DNA from: Rutstroemia sp. NJR-2017a BVV2
Taxonomy: Eukaryota; Ascomycota; Leotiomycetes; Helotiales; Rutstroemiaceae
Length of the DNA: 64,000 bases
Direction of reading: 5' to 3'
NCBI GenBank assembly: GCA_002946415.1
Contig: NJPS01000045.1
Coordinates: 310,001 to 374,000, forward strand
The notes under the pieces are model-generated. The model was not told where the DNA came from. It saw nothing but the letters and a program-made list of their open reading frames with translations, and did no database searches. Both the position numbers and the translations under genes were made by a program. Shown here piece after piece: positions 41,661 to 52,738 of the stretch (positions are counted from its first letter, which is position 1; each line of letters opens with the position of its first letter).

Positions 41661-43739
41661 ATGTCGAATATGCACGATGGGGGTCGTGGGGTATCGCCGC
41701 AATTGGGATCAAATTCGGACTTATCGTCGCCACCGCGCTCAAGTCCGGAAATGGATGATATTCAGAGTCGTAACGATTCAAGTAGCATCACTGTCAATCA
41801 TTCTGGTTTGGAGGCATCGACTTCGGAAAAGCCAACACGCAAGAAACCGGTCAGAAAAGCTAGGCCGAAGGCTGGGGACATTAGCTCGGCTACCAATACC
41901 GATGCAGCCAAACCTAAAAGAACCCGAAAACCACGAGATCCAAATGCTCCTCCCGCAAGGTCGAGAAAAAAGGCTGCAACTTCAGAAACTACTAATGGTA
42001 GTGAATCATCGCGACAAACAAAACTTACGGATACTCCTGGAGTGCGTTTGAGTGATTCAAACTTTTCCCATCCAGCAACACCACCTGTACAGAATGCAAC
42101 AATTACCCAAAATAGTAAAGTCGAAGTTATTCCCAGATCGTTCTTCACTTCCGACCCACCTCAGAACCAAGCACAAACACAACAGCCCCAAGTCGTTCCA
42201 CCACCTGTACAGAAGGGAGCCATTATCCAGAAGCCTGGTGCTGAATGGATTCCCAGATCATTCTTCGAGAGCGGCCCACCCAAGAAACAAGCACAACAGA
42301 CCGAAGTCGCTCCATCACCACCAGCTCAACCACAACCTCAGATGGCACCACAGGCTCGCACTAGTGGTCAAAATTATGATCCTATTAGGTCAAACTACGA
42401 TCCGGTTCGGGAAACCCTAGTCAGTCACAATTCATACAACACCAATTCCCAAGGCTCACCAATACCTCCTCCGGCCACCAACCGCGCCAGTGCCTCGCCT
42501 TCCATCTCTAGCCTCGTCGATCCTCCGAATCAACCCTTGACCTCACCATCCGCTCATTCATTCTTGATGCACCAGCAGCAAGCCAAGCGCCAACGTGAAG
42601 ATGGCCATACTTCCGTACCGGCCTCACCGACAGTGAATAGACTTGGCCCCTCGGCAATAATCGATCCCACCAGTCCTCGTGCATTCACACATACTCCCAC
42701 CATACCATCGCAAACTCTATCAGGCCCTCCGCCTCCTTCTGCCCCAGTTACACAGTCACTTAAGCCAAGTCAAAACCCTAATGGAGACAAGAAGAAACAG
42801 GGAACGAATGGAGCCTCCGTTACTTCCTCGCCAAAGCCACCTCCCAAGCAAAAAGAAAAGGAATTGTTAACTCCGCCGCCCCTTCCAGGTTCTGGATTAA
42901 TGCAGCTTGGTGGTCCCAATGACGGTACCGAGTCCCGTGCTCCGACAATCGTTCTCGACGTCCCATTACATGACGGTCAAGTTAACGTTTATGTGAACTT
43001 TGCTCGTATGGCCGAGGAGGCTTATGGATGGGATGCGTTGCACCCGAGGCTCGCTGCCCAGAGAGATCGACTTGCGAGGGTTGCAGCAGCCGGAGCTGCT
43101 CTTGAAAGAAACGGCTCTAGCAAGGAAAGTGGTGATGGTGATGAGATGTCTTTGGATTCCGAAGGGGAGGGAAGCAATGTAGAGATGGGTGGCACTGGTA
43201 CGGATGGCGGTGCAAAGAAAGTGGCCGCCAAAAAGAGAAAGACTAAGGAGGATGAATATGACAGAGATGACGGCTTCGTAGACGATTCGGATCTGATGTG
43301 GGAAGAGCAAGCTGCTGCCGCCAATGATGGCTTTTTTGTTTACTCGGGCCCTCTAGTGCCCGAGGGCGAAAAGCCGGCTCTTGATAGGTATGTTACTCAT
43401 GGTCCCAAACGTCCACTGCATGCACCTAACCATTGCTCTAGGCCCGACGGTCAAGTAAAGAAGCCTCGTCGTCGTCCCGCAAAGTCCACAGAAGGTGGTG
43501 CTGCTCCACGTAGAAGCGCCGCTAGCAAAGCCGGCACCTCTGGCGGTGGTCCAGGCTCTCGTGGTGGAAGTACTGCTCGTAAGCCTCGAATTACTAAAGC
43601 TGATCGGGCCCGGATGGAACAAGAGAAGATTGAGCGCGAAAAGATGGGCACTTTAACTTCTATGCCCGGAGGCTATGGTACAATGCAGCTCACCAGTGCC
43701 CCGGCTCTGGGTGGAACACCTATGGTTTTCACTCAGTAA
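41661..43739 (+). CDS. hpc2: HPC2/ubinuclein-type histone chaperone subunit (HIR complex)
   Basis: Subunit of the HIR/HIRA histone H3-H4 chaperone that controls histone genes and replication-independent nucleosome assembly. Exons 41661-43387 and 43442-43739 give 674 aa. The signature Hpc2/ubinuclein HRD-type motif is near residues 530-565: DEYDRDDGFVDDSDLMWEE, then NDGFFVYSGPLVPEGEKP. Most of the rest is disordered, Pro/Ser/Gln-rich, with a basic AT-hook-like KPKRTRKPRDPNAPP near residue 90. A 40-codon tandem duplication lies in the N-terminal half. The intron (GTATGT to CTCTAG, 54 nt with a CTAAC branch) is a multiple of three without a stop, so the unspliced frame would simply add 18 residues. 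Confidence 0.92.
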   Translation: MSNMHDGGRGVSPQLGSNSDLSSPPRSSPEMDDIQSRNDSSSITVNHSGLEASTSEKPTRKKPVRKARPKAGDISSATNTDAAKPKRTRKPRDPNAPPARSRKKAATSETTNGSESSRQTKLTDTPGVRLSDSNFSHPATPPVQNATITQNSKVEVIPRSFFTSDPPQNQAQTQQPQVVPPPVQKGAIIQKPGAEWIPRSFFESGPPKKQAQQTEVAPSPPAQPQPQMAPQARTSGQNYDPIRSNYDPVRETLVSHNSYNTNSQGSPIPPPATNRASASPSISSLVDPPNQPLTSPSAHSFLMHQQQAKRQREDGHTSVPASPTVNRLGPSAIIDPTSPRAFTHTPTIPSQTLSGPPPPSAPVTQSLKPSQNPNGDKKKQGTNGASVTSSPKPPPKQKEKELLTPPPLPGSGLMQLGGPNDGTESRAPTIVLDVPLHDGQVNVYVNFARMAEEAYGWDALHPRLAAQRDRLARVAAAGAALERNGSSKESGDGDEMSLDSEGEGSNVEMGGTGTDGGAKKVAAKKRKTKEDEYDRDDGFVDDSDLMWEEQAAAANDGFFVYSGPLVPEGEKPALDRYVTHGPKRPLHAPNHCSRPDGQVKKPRRRPAKSTEGGAAPRRSAASKAGTSGGGPGSRGGSTARKPRITKADRARMEQEKIEREKMGTLTSMPGGYGTMQLTSAPALGGTPMVFTQ
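42081..42300 (+). repeat. Coding tandem duplication, 120-bp unit, inside hpc2
   Basis: Both units begin CCACCTGTACAGAA (42081 and 42201). They encode PPVQ..IxQ...E.IPRSFF.S.PP..QAQ, with IPRSFF exact in both, so it is a diverged two-copy tandem duplication. The second copy is truncated at the 3' side. Confidence 0.8.
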
Positions 43740-44260
43740 AATATATCGATTGGCACAACGCTTTTCCTTTGTAGGAGTTTTGAAAACACGGGGCATCTTT
43801 GTACTGTTCAATACAGTTGGCGTTCAAGGCAGAGGTGCATGGAGTAGTGGGCATACTATAGGACCTTGATTGTACATTAAGCTACCTCATTTTGCATGGT
43901 TGGGAAGTACTGTTGGTTGTACACATATCAAACAAGCAAGCAAGAGATAATAGTCATTCCATATTACACTGTGCACGCAGATTACGAAATTGAGCATATA
44001 GTTGCATTTTACTCATGAGCAGCAAAACAATCTGAATCTAGCAGAATTACTTCACATTTGTTAACCTTAGACATCCACCAGATGGATGATGGTGGAGGAC
44101 CTCTTTGAAGTTCACGTTCATGCAACAATTAGTGCATGCAATTTTAAAGCGGCGGCACGTCGTCATGCATCCGAACATCGCAACCCCAAGCTTCACAATC
44201 GACAAATAATTATTTTTCTTAATCCCCGCCTGGTCTTGTGCAACAAACTCGAGCGCAACA
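43740..44260. other. Intergenic region between HPC2 and the citrate carrier
   Basis: HPC2 3' flank and carrier promoter, with no other feature supported. Confidence 0.4.
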
Positions 44261-45479
44261 ATGGCGACCACAGCACCTTCAACGCGGGAGCCTGAAAGGC
44301 CAAAGCAGAGGCCCAGTGCTCTGCGTTCGATCATTGCTGGTTCAACTGCGGGAGCTGTGGAAATTGGTTGGTCTTTCCGCCGTCGTTGTTTCTTGAAGTA
44401 AAGCTAGCTAATTATGAGTGCTATGTAGCTATTACATATCCATTCGAATGTACGTCTATTTTGAACTGTCTCAATTGGCGGGAAGTTTCACGAATTCAAT
44501 TCTCGTGCCATCAGCCAAAATTTAAAACGCGGGGCAACTGCTTGGAGAACCATTGACTAATTACATGAGGGAATAGTTGCCAAAACCAGAACGCAATTAA
44601 ATCGCCGGTTGCCAGAGTCAGGGAAGCTGCCTTGGCCACCGTTTGGAAAGGCGTGGTATGCAGGATGTACGACGTTGATCATTGGCAACTCGCTGAAGGC
44701 TGGAATCCGTACGTTGCTACCCCGCGGCTATTAGAGCGGTTATCTCGATCTTACGGACACTGATACCGAGGAATAGGATTCGTCGCATTCGATCAATATA
44801 AATCGATGTTACAAGATGCAGATGGGAAAATCTCTGGACCAAGGACGGTTATTGCTGGATTCGGCGCAGGAGTCACAGAGAGCTTGTTGGCTGTTACACC
44901 GTTTGAAAGTATTAAGACTACTTTGTATGGCTATCTGTTCCTACATCTCTCCGGAAATGACTAATACATATTATTAGAATCGACGACCGCAAGAGCGCCA
45001 AACCTCGCATGCGCGGATTCTTGCATGCCGTCCCAATCATCGCCCGTGAGCGCGGCCTCCGAGGCTTCTTCCAAGGGTTCGTACCGACCACCGCACGCCA
45101 ATCTGCCAACAGCGCTGTTCGATTCGGCTCCTACACATCACTTAGGCAACTGGCACAATCCTATACCGCCCCAGGGGAGAAACTCGGGGCTCTATCGACG
45201 TTTGGCATTGGTGGGCTTGCGGGTATCATTACAGTGTATGTGACGCAGCCACTGGATACAGTAAAGACTCGTATGCAGAGTATAGAGGCGAGAAGCTTGT
45301 ACAAGAATAGCTTTCAATGCGCGGCCCTCATTGCGAAAAACGAGGGGCTGTTGACCTTCTGGAGTGGTGCATTGCCGAGGCTGGGACGATTGATCATGAG
45401 TGGTGGGATTGTGTTTACCATGTATGAGCAGAGTATCGACCTGATGGGAAGGTTAGACCCGGAAAGTAAATATATCTGA
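44261..45479 (+). CDS. ctp1: Mitochondrial tricarboxylate (citrate) carrier
   Basis: Inner-membrane SLC25 carrier that exports citrate in exchange for other carboxylates, supplying cytosolic acetyl-CoA. Exons 44261-44366, 44429-44449 (21 nt), 44577-44708, 44777-44924 and 44978-45479 give 302 aa. Three carrier repeats are visible: the first signature is ITYPFEFAKTRTQ (made only when the 21-nt microexon is included), the second is AVTPFESIKTT and the third is VTQPLDTVKTRMQ (P-x-[DE]-x-x-[KR]). The first 18 residues are Arg/Pro-rich. The microexon boundaries restore family sequence at both joins (EIA and FEF). The gene converges on the CBP6-like gene, with 204 bp between stop codons. Confidence 0.92.
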
Positions 45480-45683
45480 AGAGATTACGAATTGGATGTA
45501 TCTGGCAAATAGAAAGAGCTAGGCGTTGGGGAGTTAAGACAGCAAGTAAAAGTGCTCCGGACGTATCATGATGTTTATTCATTCAATGGCTCCCATACCA
45601 GTTTTACCGTACTGTGTATATATATGTACATGTGCCATCTTTGTTGATACACTTAATTCATGAGCTTTCTTTTGTAATGCTCT

Positions 45684-46257
45684 TCATCTGAATCGCACCA
45701 TCTTTTTCCATCTGTTCATCAACCCTTGAAAGTAGGTCCTGGTGGGTGCTACTTCCAATTCCTTTAACAAATCTTTATACCAATTCGGGTTACTCTCAGG
45801 CTTCATGATTTTGTCTGACAGCGGGTACTATTTTCTCAGTCAGTCCCAGATTCATAGTTCTGCCAGCACAATGCCTCGAATATGAAAGCTTCTCCTCTCC
45901 CTCGCACTGTAGGCTAGGGGCTGGTGCAAAAAGACATACCTTTTTCTTATATCTATCCTCCAGCAGCGAATACAGCGCATTAACCTGCCTCAGTTCAGAC
46001 TTCTCATTGACTGGAGCTGCAGCACTCCCATTTGCAGCAGGCAGAAACTTCTTGTCTATGCGTCGTCGAATAACGTCTGCGAATTGCGTTTCAGGTCGAA
46101 GAATATCTTTCGGCCAGCGCGACAGTCCACGGATGTAGTGCTTGTATGCTACCTATTTGTGAAGCAGATCAGTTAGTTTGAGGGGTCATTGTGCACGAAG
46201 AAGACAAATAAATTGAAGGACTGAACGCAGAAAGCGAAGACTTACGGATTGCGACAT
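45684..46257 (-). CDS. CBP6/UQCC2-like complex III assembly factor
   Basis: Small mitochondrial protein, 122 aa, from exons 46257-46246 (12 nt, MSQS), 46152-45940 and 45827-45684. It reads VAYKHYIRGLSRWPKDILRP at the start, then FADVIRRRIDKKF, LYSLLEDRYKKKYPLSDKIMKP and NPNWYKDLLKELEVAPTR. This pattern, a Y-x-x-L-x-x-W-P-x-D helix followed by a second helix with an R-Y-x-x-x-Y-P block, is what I remember of the UQCC2/Cbp6 family, which helps cytochrome b translation and bc1 assembly. The family call is from memory and moderately sure; gene existence is well supported by phase and consistent splice sites. Confidence 0.72.
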
Positions 46258-47117
46258 TGCTGCAGCGGATTAATTGAGCAGAAACGGGGCACGCAGGGTC
46301 GTGGAGGGGAAGAGGCTGTATGATTTTCAATGCAGCGGCGGGTGCGGGTTCATCTAATTATGCATTGAAGAGGGACGTTTTGCTCATGGCAGCATGCGGT
46401 CATTACTCGGTACATGCGAAATGCGCTACAATTGTTCCCTTGTCGTATCGCCGCTCTAGAATGCGACTGATAAGGTAAGCACGCAAGGGAAGAACTTTGG
46501 TGTGCTATATTTGGACGGCTCTTTATTAGATTGCTGGGTGTGATATTATAGAAACGCATGATTTGGGCACGAGTACGAATCATCACTTTTTGTAACTCAG
46601 TTGTGTTTGGGGTGGCTCCTCAGCCCGGCGCAGTACGAAGTACAGTCGCAGTCGCCGTACAATCAATGACCTACCATCAAGCTGGTGTGATGTAATTCGC
46701 ACACGGTATTCTGTATATATTTCCATTCTTCATACGATTTTCTCTCACATATAAATTCCATTACCGTTGACTAAGTTGCTTCTTTAGCCCCCATCCACAA
46801 CTTAATATTAAAGTCCCCTGAAAAAGTTATCATACTTCGTACAATTAGGTGCTGCGCCTACCTATCAAGCCTATTTCAAATTCTAACGAACCAATGTGGC
46901 GCTAGCCAAACACCTCAAACAAAGCCGGGACGACCATCCTTCTCCATGACCTTCCAATTCTCCTGATTAATATTGACTGTCCAAACTTCTTCCCTCTTCC
47001 TTCTCTTCCTCTCACCTACTTACTTCACGACCTCTTTTTGCGTCCCTTCCGTTCTTTCGCTCACCTTTTGAGTCTTACCTTTCGTTTTTCTTTGTTATTT
47101 GAAATACCCTTTAAACC
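46258..47117. other. Divergent intergenic region, CBP6-like to BSD2
   Basis: Promoters of two divergent genes. A T-rich pyrimidine block precedes the BSD2 start (46990-47100). No gene is seen. Confidence 0.4.
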
Positions 47118-48296
47118 ATGAGTTCGCAACGTTATGAGAGGGTGCGTAATCTCCCTCAATTCCCCGCCAAGTCTCGCCACGCTGAGCACCACAGGTGGTT
47201 GTTGTATGGTTCGAGGCCAACTAACATGTATTGTTTATTAATCTAGGTTTCTGCGAATGATGAAGATTCCCCTCCAACACCTACTTCCCCTCCTCCTTCC
47301 TTCAGATCTCGAGCCTCTTCTCCAACTTCACGACATAATCGCGACGCACCGGTCGATCAGAACCTAGCGGACACGTTTGATGATGGGTCGGATGATGAGG
47401 ATAATGATGGCGATGATAGACAGCGATTAATGCGAGGGAGTCCGGCTTCGGCGTCGAGAGAACATGTTACTTTGGAAGCGACTGGCGATGAGAACCGGCC
47501 GGCTGTTGAGAGAAGAGTCACTGCGATACCAGCTTTCACACCCCCAACAGGTGGGAGAGTATATGGTAGTGGTGCGGCATCCGATGGTGTTTTCGCGAAT
47601 CTGAGTGCGAAGCCCGAAAGAAGCGAGAAAGTCGAGGAACATCCTCCCGTACGTATCATCTCTAATGGTCCTTCACGGACTGGCGCTAATTAAATATAGA
47701 CATATGAACAAGCAGCGGCAGATGCGGCTCCACCATACTGGGAAACGACTATCCTCGCACCGGGGCTCGGCGGGCCAGATGAAGTATACGTAGAAGGACT
47801 ACCTGTTGGGTCGCTATTTTCGTTCATCTGGAACGCCATGATCTCCATGTCCTTCCAACTCGTCGGCTTCCTATTAACATATCTCTTACACACCACACAC
47901 GCTGCGAAGAACGGATCTCGTGCTGGTCTCGGAATCACGCTCATACAATACGGTTTCTATATGAAAGGCTCGGGAAGTGTTGTGACGCCCCCAACGAATG
48001 GAAACGATGCATCATATGCGCAACCCCCGGATCCAAATAGTCACGATTTCGACCCCAATCAAGTCAACCAGGCCGCTACTGCAGGAATGGACAATTCATC
48101 GGGCGGTTTTTCTGATATAGCCAGCAACGAATGGTTCGCATATGCGCTTATGATTGTCGGATGGTTTATTTTGATCAGAGCGTTCAGCGATTTTATCAGA
48201 GCTAGGAGACATGAACAACTGATACTACAAAGCCCGGATCGTGGATTGCCTATACCGATAATTGCCACGGGTGAGGATGCGGAGACGGTTGTTTAG
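47118..48296 (+). CDS. bsd2: BSD2/NDFIP-type membrane protein
   Basis: Endosome/Golgi adaptor that brings the Rsp5/NEDD4-type ligase to metal transporters and other cargo (family knowledge). Exons 47118-47141 (24 nt), 47247-47648 and 47700-48296 give 340 aa. The N-terminal half is disordered and Pro/Ser/acidic-rich (PPTPTSPPPSF). An APPYWETT motif lies before the membrane domain. Three hydrophobic segments follow: GSLFSFIWNAMISMSFQLVG, FLLTYLLHTT/LGITLIQYGFYM and WFAYALMIVGWFILIRAF. The membrane part resembles the conserved DUF2370/NDFIP core. The joins ER|VS and HPP|TYEQ are phase-exact. The 5' exon is tiny. Confidence 0.86.
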
Positions 48297-49163
48297 ATGT
48301 TCCGATTTTCGAAGATCTAGATACTGGGAATCGTTGACGGTTAAGCCCATGAAAGTGTATATGAGAAGAGGGGAGTCAAGGGCTTAGGGAAAGAGGTAGT
48401 TGGGGATTACTGTGGTGTTATCTTTCTTTGCGTATTAGGGCTTGGACACAGCGGGGCGTTGAAATATTCTGGAAGCTGACTTATTATTGTTCGTCTTGCT
48501 CTACTCTTAAGTCTTCCTTTTGTTATTTTTGGGTCTAGGGATGGGGATTTGGAGATTAACAAGGGGCCGATTGTGTTGTCGGGTTCGAGACTCGTGTGTC
48601 TATGGGTGCGCATGGAAAGTCAGGAAATATACCATGAATCACTGATTATCTTAACAATTAAGATCTCTCTCCTTTCTTCACTACGACTATGGTGTGCGCT
48701 GGTTTTGGTTCGTGATTCGTGATCTCTTTTGAGCTTCTGAGACTTTCCAGAGCAACAACATCTTTGGTTGCAGTTTTCTCCAACTCAACTAATCCTCTTG
48801 GCATAGATAGTATTCAGAATAGGATATCCATGGCCCGCCTGTAACTAGAATAAATGCCCAGTATCAAACCACGAGGACTGGCTTGAACAACGCAATATCT
48901 TCTCCCAGGCGACACCCTATCTCGTCTCTTCTCTTCTCTTCTCATCTTAACTCATACTATTATAATCAAGAGGGTATCTATTTTCATAATACTCGTGTCA
49001 TACCATACCTAAACCCCACACCCCCTCCCCCAACCATATATCACGCCCATTTTTGATACAATGCAATGCAAAAATACTTCAAAGATGCTGATAGCATGCG
49101 AGACAATAAACAACCCGTCCTATGCATATATAAGAACTTGATGGTTCTGCCGCTGTGATCTCT
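48297..49163. other. Intergenic region (convergent), no gene seen
   Basis: 3' flanks of BSD2 and prefoldin 6. Contains a CTTCT/CTCTT pyrimidine run near 48905-48935 and a C-rich run near 49018-49032. No RNA gene is recognised. Confidence 0.4.
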
Positions 49164-49820
49164 CTACGCGACAGCTTGGGGCTGTGCGCCTTGAGTTGCG
49201 GATTGTAGTTGGATGATCTAAGGGGTAGGAGATATTAGTTAATGCGAGAGGGGAAGATAGGAAGAGGGAAAGGAAGGACACATACCTCCATCTTTAATCC
49301 GTCGCTTTTGTCTTGGATATCTTTTATGGCGCTTTCAACTCGTTTTCTACAGAGGTTGGTATATTAGATATGTTTCTTCCATGCAGAGGAACTTCAAGGA
49401 AACCAAATATAAGTTAGGGAAAAGGAAAAGTAGGACATACATCTCCTTCTCAATAAACTCCAACCTCCCGTCCACGGCCATAATAGCTTCCGTCTTATCC
49501 TGCTTCAGCAGAACCGGCCCGACGAGCTTGTAGATATTGGAGTCTGAGGCGAGGGAGGAGAACTCCTGGGGAGGGGTGTTAGCTGGTGTGGTATGTTATA
49601 CTGGGGGAGGGGAGGGAAGAATACTTTTTGCACGCCTTTGTTTTCTTGCTGTTGCGATTCGAGTTTCTGGCGGGATGCTATGGAGGTTTGAAGTTCTGAG
49701 AAGGGGGGATAATATTAGAATGGAGATTGGATAGGTGGAGGGCATATGGAATGGCTTACCGTTTTGGAGCTTGGAATATTGCTCTGTGAGAGCTTGGAGG
49801 CGTTGCTGTTCTTCTGCCAT
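49164..49820 (-). CDS. pfd6: Prefoldin subunit 6 (beta-type)
   Basis: Beta subunit of the six-protein prefoldin chaperone that delivers unfolded actin and tubulin to CCT. Five exons (49820-49760, 49695-49625, 49565-49441, 49346-49286, 49217-49164) give 123 aa. The reading is two coiled coils around a beta turn: LQALTEQYSKLQNELQTSIA and SRQKLESQQQENKGVQKEF, then YKLVGPVLLKQDKTEAIMAV (the beta-hairpin signature of the family), then RLEFIEKEIKRVESAIKDIQ. Length and motif match yeast Yke2/Pfd6. Exons are mostly under 130 nt, and the joins fall inside the conserved helices. Confidence 0.92.
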
Positions 49821-50449
49821 GGCGGGCTAAGATTTATAGATTTGCTTGGAAGGTTGCTTGGTTTGATTGCTGGATTGTGGAGAAGCTGATCGATTTCTGT
49901 ATATTGGTATAAAGTACTCGCGGGTAGATTAAGCGCAGATTTCAATAACAATGGTCTAGAGCTGTAGTCTTTACCTGACTGTGGAATATCAAAATGTTTA
50001 CGAGCCTTAAGCTGATATCGAGAAGTTCTAGTGCAATCGCGGGGCAACCAAAAAACCACCCACCCGCCAAGCGATATTATCCTAGAAACCTCATACATAG
50101 TTCTTGAACCTCCCCTCCAAAATCTCCCAAACCCACCACCGATTACCGCCATTTTCACACTTTTGCGCTACATTTGAGTTCCATAGATAAATTCGGCTGT
50201 CCCTTATTGCTCTGAATCCCATCTGGTGCGCTTTTCTTCGGCCAAGCTTGCTATCGTAACTCCGGTATCTTCCCGGGGTACAGTACAACGAGACTCGAAA
50301 ACAAACCTCAGTCTTGCAACCCCCTCCCATATTCGCAGACCACGAGTACGGAGAAAGCCTCTCTCCTAGAGTTTCCTACTGCCATCTTCTCAAAATCACC
50401 ATCTTGATCTCGCCAGCGCACAACTCACCACCCCACCTCCATCCCCAAG
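49821..50449. other. Divergent promoter of prefoldin 6 and VPS4
   Basis: No other gene. It serves as promoter/leader for both neighbours, 629 bp between the two start codons. Confidence 0.45.
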
Positions 50450-51920
50450 ATGTCGAACACCGATTTCCTCGGTCGCGCAATCGACGTCGTGAAGAAGGCC
50501 ATCGAGGCCGACACCGCTGCCGAATACGAAAAGGCGTACCAGCTCTACTACCAAGCGCTGGAGCTGTTCATGCTGGCGCTCAAATGGGAGAAGAACAACA
50601 AATCCAAAGACATGATCCGGGCCAAAGCCGGCGAGTACATGGAGCGCGCCGAGAAGCTCAAGAAGCATCTCGCAGACAACGATGCGAAGCGGAAAAAACC
50701 AGGCATGGTGGGCGCGAACGGGAGCGGGACGGGAGCAAAGGGCGAGCAGGAGGAAGGGGATCCCGAAAGCAAGAAATTGAGAAGTGCGCTGCAGGGTGCG
50801 ATTCTGCAGGATAAGCCGAATGTGAAGTGGGAGGATGTGGCGGGTTTGGAGGGCGCAAAGGAGGCGCTGAAGGAGGCGGTCATTCTGCCGATTAAGTTCC
50901 CGCATCTGTTTACGGGGCAGAGACAGCCGTGGAAGGGAATCTTGCTGTATGGACCGCCGGGAACAGGTAAGAGTTTCTTGGCTAAGGCGGTGGCTACAGA
51001 AGCGAATAGTACGTTCTTCAGTGTGAGCAGTTCGGATCTGGTCAGTAAATGGATGGGAGAGAGTGAGAGGTGAGTTTTGCATCACAGACAGACATTCTGC
51101 ACGGTGAATGGGGCATCTCTGACACACGGGAATAGGTTAGTCAAACAGCTCTTCACCATGGCCCGCGAAAACAAGCCTTCTATCATCTTCATCGACGAAA
51201 TCGACGCTCTGTGTGGACCCCGAGGAGAAGGCGAATCCGAAGCCTCGCGCCGTATCAAAACGGAAATGCTCGTCCAAATGGACGGTGTAGGACGCGACAG
51301 TAAAGGCGTCCTCGTCCTCGGCGCCACCAATATCCCCTGGCAACTCGACGCCGCTATCCGCCGTCGTTTCCAGCGTCGTGTGCACATTTCCCTACCTGAT
51401 CTCCCCGCTCGCACAAAGATGTTCGAGCTCAGTGTCGGCGCGACCCCGTGTGAACTGGTGGCTGCGGATTATAGGAAGCTGGGAGAGTTGAGCGAGGGAT
51501 ATTCTGGTAGTGATATTAGTATTGCGGTGCAGGATGCGCTGATGCAGCCTGTGAGGAAGATTCAGACGGCTACGCATTATAAGAAGGTGGGATTTGCATT
51601 TCCTATTCTACCTCATAATCCTCTTCCCCATACTCTCATATCCCTCTCCCAAACCCAGTACCTCAAAGACTAACACAACCCCCCCTCCCCTACAGGTCCA
51701 AACCCCCGAAGGAGAAAAACTCACCCCCTGCTCCCCCGGCGACGCCGGCGCCATGGAAATGTCCTGGACCGAAGTCGACTCGGACAAACTCCTCGAGCCA
51801 CCGCTCCAACTCAAGGATTTCATCAAAGCGATCAAAGCCTCCCGACCCACCGTCTCGCAAGAAGACATCAAGCGGAGTCAAGAGTGGACGGCTGAGTTTG
51901 GTAGCGAGGGAAATGTTTAG
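50450..51920 (+). CDS. vps4: VPS4 AAA ATPase (ESCRT-III disassembly)
   Basis: Cytosolic AAA ATPase that removes ESCRT-III from endosomal and other membranes in multivesicular-body formation, cytokinesis and nuclear envelope sealing. Exons 50450-51069, 51136-51586 and 51696-51920 give 431 aa. The MIT domain spans about residues 4-75 ([29 protein letters not shown]). A linker leads to the AAA domain from about 125 ([19 protein letters not shown]) with Walker A GPPGTGKS, Walker [11 protein letters not shown], the [10 protein letters not shown] sensor-1 region and RRRFQRR. The Vps4 C-terminal part ends [17 protein letters not shown], including the typical final helix. Strong identity to yeast and human Vps4 is visible throughout. 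Confidence 0.97.
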
Positions 51921-52738
51921 GTTGGTTGATTTCTATTCAAGGATGGATGGTCGGTGGGGCTTGGTTGTATAGGGAACAGAACGCACAGTACAGAACGAAA
52001 GAAAGAAAGAGGGGAAAGGAAACGTAATAGCAATATTGTGCAAGTTCCACGTGGAGGAGAATGGCGGCGGATGTGCAAGAAGGAGTATATGGACTTAGCT
52101 AGGGAGAGAAGGGAGCATAGGTCATGGCGCAAGTATGGCTGGCGTTCTTACATACATACATATATGTTATGGATAGGTGTTTGCTACTCTATTTGTTCAC
52201 TTAAATGGCACGCAGCAATGATTTGATGGAAGAGAAATCAATCAATCAATCACTCCTGTTGATCGGGTGGAGAACCAACGGACGAGAAAACGTATGTGTA
52301 TATGGCAATGTTAGGGGGAAGATTAAAGAGTTTTATGGTGAATGTGCCTACTTAGTACGAAGCGCAAACCAGGTGAAATCGTCTCATCTTCCCCCGCAAT
52401 TAAAAAGACGTCTGAAAACCGACAGCAATCCACAAAGGCGAGTATCACAACCACAGCAGAGCAAGAGATCCATTGAACATGAAAGCACTTCGAGTCTCTA
52501 TTCATTTAGTCATATACACTTTACATCTGCAGTAAACCAGAACTCAGACTCGAAGTCAGAAAAAAAGAAGAAAAGTGTGATTTATCCTCAAAACGCCTAT
52601 AGCAAAAGATTCGACTTTACTCCGCCATATCAGGACCACCCAGCTTCATCCCAAATTTACAAGGAAAAGAAAGAAAAATCAAGAGAAAATCATCCAAGCC
52701 ATGGCTATGCAAACATAGTTAGTATAGACAAATCCAAT
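51921..52738. other. Convergent intergenic region, no gene seen
   Basis: 3' flanks of VPS4 and NOP56, with ACATACATAC microsatellite-like sequence at about 52150-52165. The 211-codon frame at 52205-52837 overlaps the NOP56 tail and looks like a shadow frame. Confidence 0.45.
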
